A stretch of DNA of 64,000 nucleotides. It comes from Mycoplasmopsis columboralis (GTDB lineage Bacteria; Bacillota_I; Bacilli_A; Mycoplasmatales; Metamycoplasmataceae). The stretch is from positions 1-64,000 of the forward strand of contig NZ_LR215039.1 of NCBI RefSeq assembly GCF_900660675.1, written 5' to 3'. The notes under the pieces were generated by a model. It did no database searches and had not been told where the DNA came from. It was given only the letters and a program-made list of their open reading frames with translations. Of this stretch, positions 8,350 to 18,981 are shown piece by piece. Numbering within the stretch: position 1 is the stretch's first letter; every line of letters starts with the position of its first letter. The position numbers were made by a program, and so were the translations under genes.

Positions 8350-11058
8350 ATGCAAGCAGTTAAAACAGAAAAAAATAAAAATAAGAAATGATGATTTATT
8401 GGAGCAACCGCTGCAGGAATTGTTGCGGGAGCTAGTTTGATTTTATGGGGTTGTGGTCAAGCACAAAATAAAAAAGAAATTGAAAAATATAAAGCAATGC
8501 TTGATGGAGTGTATGCTAAAAACCAAAACGATTATTCAAGGTTTAATTTTCAAATTGGAGATTTGCAAAGTGATATTGAAAGAATGCGTAATGATGCAAT
8601 GACTCAAAATCAAACTTTGAATTATTTAAGAGAACAAATTGCTCTAAAAGAACAAGCATTACTTAAACTTGTTGGAAGTAAAAATTACAACTCAAAAGAT
8701 AATAAATATTCAAATACAAGTGAGCTAGGAAAATTAAAAAGCGAACTACAAAGTTTACAAATTGAATTTGAAAAAGTATCTTTACAAAGAGACAATTTAC
8801 TTAAAGATAAAGCAAGTTTAGAAGAACAACTTAATCAACTTAAAACAGAAAGAGATAACTTAAAAGTTCAACTTCAATTAACTATTGAACAAAACAATGA
8901 AGAAATTGCTCGTTTAAATACCATCATTGCAATGCTTGAAAATGATAAAGAAGATTTACAAAATCAAAACAACTCTTTACAAGAACAACTTCAAGTTGCA
9001 AAACACAAAGTTGCAGAACTTGAAAATGTTAAAGCAACTCTTGAACAAGAAATTGCTAATAAAAACAAACAAATTAATGATTTAGAAACCAAAAACCAAA
9101 CCCTAAAAGAACAATATGTTGATGTGTTATTAGCATTATATAAAGATGTTAATTTACACACAAGCACATATAAAGAGATTTATCAATATCTTCACGATTT
9201 TAACTATGATGAACTTTATGAAGGAGATAATCAACCTTGTTCAGATGTTAGAGAAGGTCTTGTAAATGAATGTTCATATGAAATACCAACCAAAAACTTT
9301 GAAGAATGAAGTTCAGAAGAACAACAAATGTTTAACGAATTAGAGCAATATTATGATAATGCTGATGTAAAAAGTAAATACCAAGATAAATTAAATAAAG
9401 ACTTTACAAAAGTTTTAATTAACAAAGGAGAAAAATTAGTTAAACAATATCAAGATTTTTATTGAGCAACTCCTGATGCTTTAAATAGACTTTTAAATAC
9501 TGTAAATCAAAAATTAAAAGACACGAAAAGAGATTTTAGTTATGCTAAATCTTTACTTGTTCGTTTAATTGGAACGAATAATGGTCAAGCAGATATTAAG
9601 GAAAATGGAGAAGGAGCTTTTGAAGGAAGTATTGTTGATAAGTTAAGAAAGAAAATTGCACAACTTGAACAAGAAAAAGAAAATAACTTAACTCAAATTC
9701 AAACTTTAAGAGAAGAAAAACAAAATCTTGAAAATGATAAAACCAGACTTGAAAGTGAAAAAACTGCTCTTGAAAATGATTTACAAGCAAAAGAGCAAAG
9801 AATTGCTAAATTTACAGATCAAGTTGAAACATTAAATACAACAATTACAAATTTAAATAACGAAAAAACTCAACTTCAACAAAGTTTATCTGAAAAAGAC
9901 AGTCAAATTCAAACTTTGCAAGAGCAAGTTTCAAACTTACAAGAACAACTCAGAACCAAAGAAACTCAAAACCAAGAACTTTCAAATCAACTCCAAGCAA
10001 AACAAAATCAACTTCAAACTCTTCAAAGAGAAAAACAAGAGTTGCAAAGTCAACTTAATACTTCAAATTCTAACTTAACAAAAGCTAAAAGAAAATTAGT
10101 TGAGTTAGCAGGAACTGATAATTTAGATTTTGATTATGGAACAAATGGAGAGAATGTAAATACTGATAGTATTGTAAAAAGATTAAAAGATCAATTGGTT
10201 CATACAAGAAGTTCAAATACATCACTTCAACAAAAATTAGATGCACTAGTTCCTAAACTTGTTTTAAATAGAGTGGAAAACACATCATTTAATTTAGGTG
10301 TTCAAGGTAGAGTATTAGGTGATATTAAAAACAAAGGTAATGGAGACTTTTTTGAAAAGTATGGTATTGCTTGAAACAATGCTTGATATTCTGCTCCATA
10401 CAATATACCTAAATCAAGTTCTTCAACTGAAACAGTATTATTTAACAACATAAGTGATTATACATTATCAACATATAGTTATACACTTCCTGATAATTGA
10501 AGAGACTTTTCAAATATTAAGTTAACTCTTAAAGAAGATCTACCATACTACACAAACAGTAATATAATAAGCTCCCTAAGAACAACTGAAATAACAACAA
10601 AAGAAATATCTCTTTCAAGTTTATCTTCAAATCAAACAGTTATACCTTTAAATACTAAAACAAGGGGTGATTACGCTAACGGAGATAGCATTTTAAATAC
10701 AAATGTCTTCCCTATTTTCATTATAAGAGAAAACTCTTCAGCATCAGTTGTTGGATCGGACTGAGAAGGTTGAGCAAATAAATGAGATGATGGAAGGGGT
10801 AAACCGCATTTTGGAACTTTTGAAACTGTGCAAAACAAACTTCAAATTGAAATCTCAGGTAATAACCTTTATGTAAAAGTTTTAGGTAGTGCAAACTTAA
10901 AAGAACTTACTTTAAAAGAAGAATTAATCTATGATACATTACATGATACTCAACCTTCAGGTTCTACAATTGGATCTAAATCTCCTAATAAAGCTGTATT
11001 AGTAAAAAGCAGTCCTTTTGTAGCTAATACACACATTCTATCTGTTGAATTACAATAA
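8350..11058 (+). CDS. large coiled-coil surface lipoprotein of the ICE
   Basis: 902 residues. A basic N-terminus is followed by a hydrophobic stretch and LILWGC, a plausible lipobox, so the mature protein is probably anchored outside the membrane. Most of the chain (about 60-270 and 400-610) is Gln/Glu/Leu-rich coiled coil. Three copies of a module of about 35 residues separate the coils: LVGSKNYN, LIGTNNGQ and LAGTDNLD, each followed by a charged loop and a helix such as IVDKLRKKI or IVKRLKDQL. The last 290 residues are non-helical, with many Ser and Thr and several Trp, and look like a globular head. It could make cell contact during mating or act as an adhesin. This is inferred from architecture and from its place upstream of the transfer genes. 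Confidence 0.7.
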
Positions 11059-11259
11059 TATTAATTTATTTTCAAATACATAAACTCAAAAAGATATATG
11101 TCTAAACTTAAAATAATTTACTCAAAACGAAACTTATATTTTTCTCCTTTCATAAAACCTCCTAAACCTTAAAGTATTTTAATAATGACATTTATAACTA
11201 TTCACTAAATAATTTAATATCAAGATTAATCAAAAATGACATTATCTTTTTAGTTGTAA

Positions 11260-11289
11260 TTTTGAGTATTATTTTGATAATACTCAAAA
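11260..11289. promoter_or_regulatory. perfect palindrome over promoter (operator candidate)
   Basis: Twelve-base arms, TTTTGAGTATTA (11260-11271) and TAATACTCAAAA (11278-11289), around TTTTGA. The left arm lies upstream of the -35 box, the loop carries most of that box, and the right arm fills most of the spacer. A bound dimeric repressor would block RNA polymerase. No T-run follows the second arm. Confidence 0.6.
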
Positions 11290-11301
11290 AAAGAGTATAA
11301 T
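11274..11301 (+). promoter_or_regulatory. promoter for the transglutaminase-like lipoprotein
   Basis: TTGATA (11274-11279), 16-base spacer, TATAAT (11296-11301). The ATG at 11310 lies only 8 bases after the -10 box, with no Shine-Dalgarno, so the mRNA would be leaderless or nearly so. Confidence 0.6.
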
Positions 11302-11309
11302 TTCATTAT

Positions 11310-12593
11310 ATGAAATTATATGCGTTAAGAAAATTATTATTTATTACTCCTTTAAGTATCTCTCCTTTAATTACTTTTAGTTGTTCAACTAATCAAGAAA
11401 TCAAAAAAGAAGAACCTATAAAAGAAGATAAATTGAGTTTAGAATTAACTGAAAAATATTCAATTATTTATGACAAAATAATCAAAGAATTACCTTCAAA
11501 AAGATCTGATCTTGTTAATTTAAAATCTGATGTAAATGATTTTTATATTAACAACTACGAAAAGTTATTAAACAAAGATTTGAAAGCATATTATTTGAAA
11601 TTTAAAAGCGAAATCATAAAGACCATTGATAAGAAAATACAATTAATTGATTCAGTAATGAATACATCAAAAAATACATTTGTAAACTTTTTCGTTGAAA
11701 ATAAAATATACGATACTTTTGTAAAAAACGCAAGATTATATTTAAATACAAATAAATGAAAAATAAATACTACCTTTGTTGCTGATTTTCCAATTTGAGA
11801 AAAAATGGTTAATTTAGAAAAAGAAATATTTTACGAAAAATATAAAGAAGTAAATGATAATTTATTACCAGCTGTTAATTCTTTTAAAGAAGATGCTTGA
11901 ATGGTCTTTGATGTTAAAGATAAAGTTAACTTAGATTTTTTAAATTCTAAGTGAGATTTTAGACAAAACTATAAAACTAAAGAACAAAAAAATAAAGCAA
12001 AATCAGAATGAGACTTTGTTTTTCTTAAATTAAGAACACTTGCTAACGATAGTGAAGAATTAGTTTATGAAAAAGAAGACAAAAACCCTTCTAAAACACA
12101 AGAACTTTACGAAAAATATTTTACCTTGGTAAGAGACATTGTTCCAACAATTGTTTCAAAAAAATGAGATTTTGATAAACAAGTTAAAGCATTAACTAAA
12201 TATTTAGTTGTTAAAAATTTTTATAATTTCGGTGAAAAAGAGATTAACAAAGTCTACTTAACACTTGAAAATGAAGAAAGTATTTTTAACTGTCAAGCTT
12301 ATTCAGAATTTATGTTCTTGTCTTTAAATGCTCTCGGACATAAAAACAACATTCAATTTAACGGTTGATATTATCTTCCTAACGGTAAATGATTACCGCA
12401 TGTTAATTTAAACTATGATAACAACGGTAAAGTTTATGTAATTGATGCTACCTTCTCTGATCAATTTAACACTAAAAACCCAACACTAAATGATTACAAC
12501 AAAGTTAATGCTGACATTAACAGAAATATATTAATTCCAATTGAAGAGTATCAAGCAAGACTTAACGCTGTTCCAGAATTCTTAGGTTATTAG
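11310..12593 (+). CDS. transglutaminase-like lipoprotein
   Basis: 427 residues. Signal peptide with lipobox ITFSC (Cys about 27), so surface-anchored. The C-terminal part holds a transglutaminase/cysteine-protease-type triad in order and spacing: Cys328 in NCQAYSEFM, His364 in WLPHVN, Asp379 in YVIDATF. Members of this superfamily are often proteases or peptide-bond-modifying enzymes, so it may process surface or partner-cell proteins during conjugation. The N-terminal 300 residues are helical with no known domain. It has its own promoter with a palindrome and a terminator, so it forms a separate transcription unit inside the ICE. Catalytic family is well supported; substrate unknown. Confidence 0.75.
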
Positions 12594-12624
12594 AGATAAC
12601 TCTTAATTGTAGTTATCTTTTTTT
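12594..12624 (+). terminator. rho-independent terminator
   Basis: AGATAACT (12594-12601) and AGTTATCT (12611-12618) around a nine-base loop, followed by a T-run. Directly after the lipoprotein stop. Confidence 0.85.
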
Positions 12625-12641
12625 ATTTTAAAAGGAGACAA

Positions 12642-15296
12642 ATGAAATGATTCAAAGTCAAATATACTAAAAAACAAATTTGAAAATTCCTTGGTATTTT
12701 TACATTCTATACAATATTAATTTTTATATTTTTAACTTTAACATTTACTTGCTTGAAATTCATATCTCAAACCAATTTATATTTAAATAAATCAAAAGAA
12801 GAAGGTTTAAGTAATTTTGCTGGTGTATTAACAAATATACTAAAAAACTATTGATTTTACTTAATCGGGGGTTCTGCTTTTGGTGAGATTTGCATTTTAA
12901 TATATAAAAAGTCCAAAAAGAAAGATAAAAAATACGAAAAAGATTTAGACAAGAATAATTCTTGAACTTACAACGAAATTGAGAACTTAGGTAATTATTC
13001 AGAGTTTCGTAAAAACTATGAATTAAACAATTTAGACCCAGCGTGAGTGGTGTCTTATTCCAAAACCAAAAACAAAATTAAATGAAATGGTGTGAACTTA
13101 TCTAAATTCCCACTAAATTTAAAAATTCTTGGTGGGACAAGGTCTGGTAAAACTCAAAAGTTTGTTATACCTATTTTGAAATACAATTTAAACATTGAAG
13201 ACAAAAACAAAAAACCTAACTTCGTTGTTGCAGACCCCAAAGGAGAACTTTATTCAGCAGTATATGAAGATTTACAAAATAATAATTATCGTGCTGTTGT
13301 ATTAGATATAGCAGACCCTATCACTTCACAAGGGTTTAATTTACTTAATAACATCTGAGATACCTTTCATTCTAAAAAAGGTAATGTTGATAATAATAAA
13401 ACGCTTGCTTATTCTATGCTTTCTGAAGTTATTTATTCTCTTAGTTGGGGTGAATCAAAAGAACCAATTTGAACTACTAACGCTAAGAAAATATTAATTG
13501 CTATTGGTAAAATGCTGTTGCTGTATTCTACATTACAACCAAATAAGATTACCAGAGATCAATTTAATTTAGCAAACTTTACTCAGTTTTTAAGTGTTTC
13601 TGAAATCAAAAATTCAAGATGAATTAAAAAACTTGATGAACTTGAAAAAACATCTTCAAATAATTTACTTAAAGATAATGAATTTGATATTAACAAAAAG
13701 CAAAGACAAGATAATATTAACGAATTATTACAACTATATCGTGAAGAAATCAAACCTTTTAGCGAAACAGCAGACCAAACTTTATCTGGTTTTTTAACAA
13801 ACGCAAAAGGTGCAATTGGTATTTTTGCAGAAGATAAAAGTATTAGAAGTTTTTCTTCAAGAAGCGAAACTGATATTAAAGAACTCATTTATTTAAGCGA
13901 TCCTAATTACAAAAATTCTCAACATTGAAACTTACAAGTAAAAGATTTTTACGAACAAATTGATTTTTATAAAGATCAAAATAAAGATTTAGAAAATAAA
14001 CTTAAATTCAATGAAAGCTTTAATGAAATTATTTTGGAGTATGCTAAATATTATTCATACAGCAAAGAAGTTGAAAGAATGATTAAAAACAATTCAAATG
14101 ATTTCTTTGACATTGATAATAAAAAACAAATTATTGATAAAGCATATATTGCAATTAAAACTTACTATGAAGAGAATTTTAATGAAGATTCAAATATAAC
14201 AACTTTTCAAAGTTTCTTAGATTTATTAAATCAACATCATTTAAACACACTCTCTATAACAAGATTAAATCAAAAAATTGACTTATACAATGAAGAGTGT
14301 AAACCATTTGCTGTCTTTATTAAGTTTCCCGACCACGAAAAATCTAAAAACACAATTGTTAATTTAATAGTAGATCAAATATATAAAATTGCTATTACCA
14401 TTGCAAATGATAATGGGGGTCAACTAGCAAGACATTTATTAAATATTTTTGATGAATTCGGTAATTTACCAACCATTAATGATTTTGGGAGCAAGCTCTC
14501 AATTGCGTTATCTAGAAAAGTTATGTTTTTAATTATTTTGCAGTCATATTCTCAACTAGACAAATACGGTAAAGATAATAAAAATATCATTTTAGAAAAT
14601 ACAGGACTTACAGCGTTTATTAATTCTGATTCAGATGAAACGCTAAAAGAAATTGTTAATACCTTAGGTAAAAAAGACATTTTAAAAAGTTCTTTTTCTA
14701 AGAACAAAAACGATTCAGAAAACGAATCTGTTTCAAAAGCAGAAAAAGAAATTATGAGCATTGCTGATTTAAAAGCTCTTGATTCTAACACTCACATTAT
14801 TTTTAGAATGCAAAGTAAACCTTTAAAATTAAAATCTTCTCTTGCTTACAATTTTTGAAAGCTCAAATCTCCAAAAGAACCAATTTATAAAGATGCAAAA
14901 GATTTTGAACTTAGCGAATACATCATCAATTTTAATCAACCAAATTTTAGTTTTATTGAACAAGACACTAAATCACAAACTAAAATCAATGAACAATTCA
15001 AACAAAAACTTAAAGATCTTAAACAAGTTAAAGAATTAAAAAATGATCTTAGAAAAGAACTTATTTTAGAGCGTGATGCAAAGTATAAAGATTTGTATAT
15101 GAGAGCAAAAGGTCTAAAAAATCAAATTGAACAACGCAAGGAGTATTTATCAAATTTAACAGATCCAAATCTTCTTGAAGATATCAAAACAGAAATAAAT
15201 TCTTTACAAGAAAAATTAAATGAGATAACTCCTTATTTAAAAGAATTTAAAGACAAATGAATGAAAGTGTTTAATGATGAAAAGATCTTTGAATAA
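12642..15296 (+). CDS. traG: TraG/VirD4 type IV coupling protein
   Basis: 884 residues. Two N-terminal membrane segments (about 12-37 and 66-85) anchor a cytoplasmic ATPase. Walker A GGTRSGKT is near residue 164 and Walker B NIFDEFGNLP near 600. VVADPKGELY between them is typical of VirD4/TraG proteins. It would dock the relaxase-DNA complex and pump the strand to the channel. The last 130 residues are a charged coiled coil. RBS AAAGGAG. The next gene starts inside its 3' end. This is one of the most conserved mycoplasma ICE genes, so identity is firm. Confidence 0.95.
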
Positions 15297-16248
15297 ACTA
15301 TGTGCATTATTTACAATACTTACTCCTTTAACAACTCTTTCTTGTATTAATATAAACACAGCATCAAACTCCAAATACGAACCTTTAAGTGAATATAAAA
15401 TATCAACAACAAGCGAACCCGAAAGCATTAATAAATATTGAACAGATATATCAAACTTGATGAATAACTTTGATATTGAAGAATTTGACAAAGTAAGTAA
15501 TTTTCTAATTTACTTAGAAGATAAAATTTATCAGCAAGACAAAATCTTACAAACAAATATTGATAACTATCAAACAATAGTAAATTATCTAAATTTAGAT
15601 AAAAGACTGTTTATGTTTGATAACTCTAATGAGAAAATTAACGAAATTGCAAAAGAGCTAAGTAATGAAAATGAAGATTATGCAGTGTTAGCAGTTTATG
15701 GTCAATTTTTATTAAATAGTGTAATTATTAATGAGAACAATAAATTGCAACTTAATCTTTTTAAAGATACTTTAAGGTATATTAGCTTTTTAAATTTTAA
15801 AATTATCAATGAAAATAAAACTTTTGAAGAACAATTTAACGAACTTGAAAACAAAGAAGTTTTTGAAAGTATTTTAAATAATTTGATCTCTGATATTGTT
15901 AAGATGCTTAATTTAAAAAGATATTATGCTGTAAATGAAGAAGTTATTTTCGCAGATAATAAAGTTGATTATCAAAGTTTTTATAAAAAGATGTATTTGT
16001 GATTATCACAAAATTTATTAGCTTTGTATTTTAACTTATTTAATAAACATAACACTCTTTGAGATAGTTTGTTTAATGAACAAAAACAATATTTTGAAAA
16101 ATATTTAAATAAAAAATTAGATATTAATTTACTTAGTGATTTTGAAACTCAAACATCAAAAACACTCTATAAACAAACAATACAAAAATTAAAAAATCAG
16201 CAAATAATTTATTACAAAAATGAAAATACGAAAGATATTTTGATATAA
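15274..16248 (+). CDS. ICE lipoprotein overlapping traG
   Basis: 324 residues, overlapping the end of traG by 23 bases. Starts MMKRSLNKL, then a hydrophobic stretch and lipobox TTLSC (Cys about 24). The rest is acidic and helical, with DNYQTIVNYLNLDKRLF and a C-terminal KQTIQKLKNQ. No known domain. Its coupling to traG suggests a surface part of the conjugation apparatus. The start could be the second of two adjacent ATG codons. Confidence 0.7.
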
Positions 16249-16249
16249 T

Positions 16250-16272
16250 TTTATTGCATTAAATGCAATAAA
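16250..16272. repeat. perfect 11-bp-arm palindrome
   Basis: TTTATTGCATT, central A, AATGCAATAAA. It begins two bases after the lipoprotein stop. Too few Ts follow for a clear terminator, so it may be an operator or an mRNA-end hairpin. Confidence 0.6.
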
Positions 16273-16321
16273 TGGTGATATTGCTATTAATGCGTTTTAC
16301 CTTCACTTATTATTAAATAAG

Positions 16322-16389
16322 ATACCTTTTATAAATTAGAGAAAAAGCTTGTATTAGCTTTGGATCTTTTTTATAAAAGGTATTTTTTA
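16322..16389 (+). terminator. nested hairpin with T-run (terminator or attenuator)
   Basis: Fourteen-base arms ATACCTTTTATAAA (16322-16335) and TTTATAAAAGGTAT (16370-16383) enclose a 34-base loop with its own small stem (AAGCT 16345-16349, AGCTT 16356-16360). TTTTTT follows. It lies only 27 bases before the next start, with that gene's RBS between, so it may regulate read-through into the small membrane-protein genes. Confidence 0.55.
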
Positions 16390-16410
16390 TTTTTGTTCAA
16401 AGGAGAATTT

Positions 16411-16635
16411 ATGTTATTAAACATTTTGTTGATATCAATTGGAATTTTTATTATAAGTAGTTTCTTTACTTTATTATCTGAATTTAGTTCAGGAATAATT
16501 GGTCTAATTTTATTTTTTATCTTTTCAATTGCAACCATATTATCATTAATTGCTATTTTCGTAAGTGTTATTGGTTTAGGTTTTATGGGAGTAAGTTCTT
16601 TGTGCGAAATGCTAACGAAAGCAAATCAAAGATAA
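16411..16635 (+). CDS. small ICE membrane protein
   Basis: 74 residues, almost entirely hydrophobic, with two or three membrane helices and GLGFMGVSSLCEML near the end. Start ATG 16411 behind AAAGGAG, chosen over upstream TTG 16360, which lies inside the hairpin. Similar in size and type to the next gene. Probably part of the transfer channel, by position only. Confidence 0.65.
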   Translation: MLLNILLISIGIFIISSFFTLLSEFSSGIIGLILFFIFSIATILSLIAIFVSVIGLGFMGVSSLCEMLTKANQR

Positions 16636-16664
16636 TGTAAAACTTTAATGACAAAGGAGAACTT

Positions 16665-16901
16665 ATGATTTGATGAATTTTGATTTTTATTTTTTTAGGA
16701 ATAGCTGTTGTGTCTTGTTTTATAAGTGGTTTGTTTTATCTTTTAGTTATATTCGGTTTTAACACAAAAACTATTCGTGTTTTATGCATAATATTTTTAA
16801 TTATAACCTTCATATCAATAATTACTCTTATTGCAATTGTCATTTGTTCTATGTTTTATTCAGCTTTTTCAATTTTATCTTATCTAAATTCACAACAATA
16901 A
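16665..16901 (+). CDS. small ICE membrane protein
   Basis: 78 residues, starts MIWWILIFIFLGIAVV with two TGA tryptophans, RBS AAAGGAG. Two to three membrane helices. Resembles the upstream gene in size and hydrophobic layout and may be a tandem relative. Confidence 0.65.
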
Positions 16902-16921
16902 TCAAATTAAAGGAGTAAAAA

Positions 16922-16999
16922 ATGAGTGGTTTATTGCAAGCTCTCGGAGTAATAATGATGATAGCATTATGCTTATGAATTGGAAAGTGCATAAGATAA
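16922..16999 (+). CDS. 25-residue membrane peptide
   Basis: RBS AAAGGAG, then MSGLLQALGVIMMIALCLW and a short polar end, GKCIR. One membrane helix. The perfect RBS and the 1-base gap to the next gene argue that it is real. Confidence 0.45.
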
Positions 17000-17000
17000 T

Positions 17001-17192
17001 ATGTTAGTTTCTAAAATTATTTGATCAATTATTTTAATAATTATTCTATGAACAAGAATAATTTGAGACATAAGAAAAACTCATAAACAAAATAAAAAAA
17101 TAACAAGTTGAAAAAATTGAAAGAAAGCACTTTATTTAACATTAATTGTTTTACTACACAGTGCTTTACTTCACATAATTTTAATTAAATAA
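17001..17192 (+). CDS. small ICE membrane protein
   Basis: 63 residues: a hydrophobic N-terminal helix, a basic middle (KTHKQNKKITSWKNWKKA) and a second helix. Starts 1 base after the preceding stop, so translation is probably coupled. Unknown function. Confidence 0.5.
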
Positions 17193-17201
17193 AGGAGATA
17201 T

Positions 17202-17522
17202 ATGATTTCAAAAATTACAGCATTTTATGAAGAAAACGAACAAATAAAAAGTTTACTTCAAACAGCATGAAGTAAAGGAGTTAACATTGTTGTTATAATA
17301 GCTGCTATTGTTATAGCTTTAACAATAATTATGATAGCTGTATATTTTATACTAGCACACTTTCAAAAAGCTGACCAAATAAGAAAAATGTATAAGGACT
17401 ACGGTAAATATGGTATATATCTAGTAATAGGAATATTAATACTTTTATCAGTAATTGGTGGTGTAATAACATATCTAGCAGATGAAACACGAAATACATT
17501 GTTAAATATTAATATTTTCTAA
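17202..17522 (+). CDS. pilin-like (VirB2/TrbC-type) membrane protein
   Basis: 106 residues with a polar N-terminus, two membrane helices (about 30-52 and 74-94) joined by a short basic loop (KADQIRKMYKDYG), and a polar tail. Size, topology and position just before the VirB6-like and VirB4-like genes fit the VirB2/TrbC pilin of type IV secretion. Sequence alone does not prove it. RBS AAAGGAG. Confidence 0.5.
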
Positions 17523-17523
17523 T

Positions 17524-18981
17524 ATGTTTATATTTAACTTGATTTTATACCCTTTGCTAGCTATTTTATGAGACATATTTATTACTATACCATACAACAT
17601 TTTGTCTTGAATATCTGTGATTTTTCAAAAGATCGGAATTCAATTATTAATTAGTTTTTTATATGGTGAAAATGCATATGAAAACGGAGTTTTACAAGTT
17701 AATCGTGTATATTATTTAATTTTTCTAATTGCTTTATTATCTTTTGCTTTTTTAGCAATTTTTGGTTTGACTAAACATTATTTAAAAGGAAAAGATGTAG
17801 ATAAAAAAATCTCACAAACAGCAAGAAAAATATTACCTGTGCTAGGTTCATTTATACTATACCCTTTATTTGCGTTTTTTGTGATGTTCTTTTTATCTTT
17901 ACTTCAAGAATTATTGCAAATAGCATTTTTTGGAACAAATGCACAAAATGGGTTTGATTTTGCTAAAAATACTTTTGTATCACTTAAACCAAGCGATATT
18001 AGCGAAGAAACTTGAAATACAATAGCTCAAAATAATTATCGTTATTCTTTCCCAGTTTCAGAGCAACCTTCTATTGTTGTTGTAATTATTGTTGCAGTTG
18101 TAGGTTGTATGATGCTTTTTCAAGTTATATCAATTGCAAGTTCTCTTGTTTCGCAAATAATGAGTGCAAGTGCTTTATTCTTTATATACCCGCTTGTAAA
18201 TGTCTTTCGTTTATATGATGAAGATGCGGTGTATAACAAATGAAAAGTTATGTTTTATTCAAAACTTACAACAATTGTTTCATATATGCTTGCATTAAAT
18301 ATCTTTATTTTGTTTATAGGTTTTATGAACCGTGTTGATATCTTCACAGAAGATAGTTTAATCTTAGGTGGAGCTTTAAAAATTATTTTACTGCTTGGAT
18401 CACTTGGTGGAATTGAACTTTTAATTGGAGATATTAGCGATCTTTTTGGACAAAGACAGTCTGTCAAATCTGGGTTTAGAATTGCAAAAGATATGTTCAG
18501 AACTGGTATTCAAGTTGCAAGTAGTGCTGGAACTGCTGTAGGACTAGCTCACGGAGCAGTAGGTGGTTTAGCAAAAGGTGCTACTGCATTAAAAGTAGGT
18601 GCGTTTGGTGTTGATGTAGGAAAAGGTATTTTAAAAGCAAATCTTCAAAGCGGTAATATCTCAAAATTACAATACAAACAACAACTTGCACAACACAAAG
18701 CAAACATTAAAGAAAACAATATACCATCGCATCAATATAAAGTGCGTGGGGGTTTAATCGGTAAAGGTGAAGATTATTTAAGATCTCAACAATATGCTTG
18801 AAACGAACATAAAATAGCTCGTGCTGAAAAACAATTTGCTAAAAACAAAATTACTGAAGATCAAAAAAACAGCATCATTACAAAAGCTCAAAGTAAAATG
18901 AATGAAATTGATGCAAGAGACAAAGCAAAATACGAGCTTAAAAACAATTACAAATCAAGCTTACAAAATAAAGGAAAATAA
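17524..18981 (+). CDS. VirB6/TrsL-like polytopic channel protein
   Basis: 485 residues. Six or more membrane helices fill the first 320 residues, including LLAILWDIFITIPYNI, KILPVLGSFILYPLFAFFV and IVVVIIVAVVGCMMLF. A Gly/Ala-rich stretch (GTAVGLAHGAVGGLAKGA) precedes a hydrophilic, charged C-terminal part of about 100 residues. This is the layout of VirB6-like inner channel proteins in Gram-positive conjugation systems. The stop is immediately followed by the ATG of traE. Confidence 0.7.
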
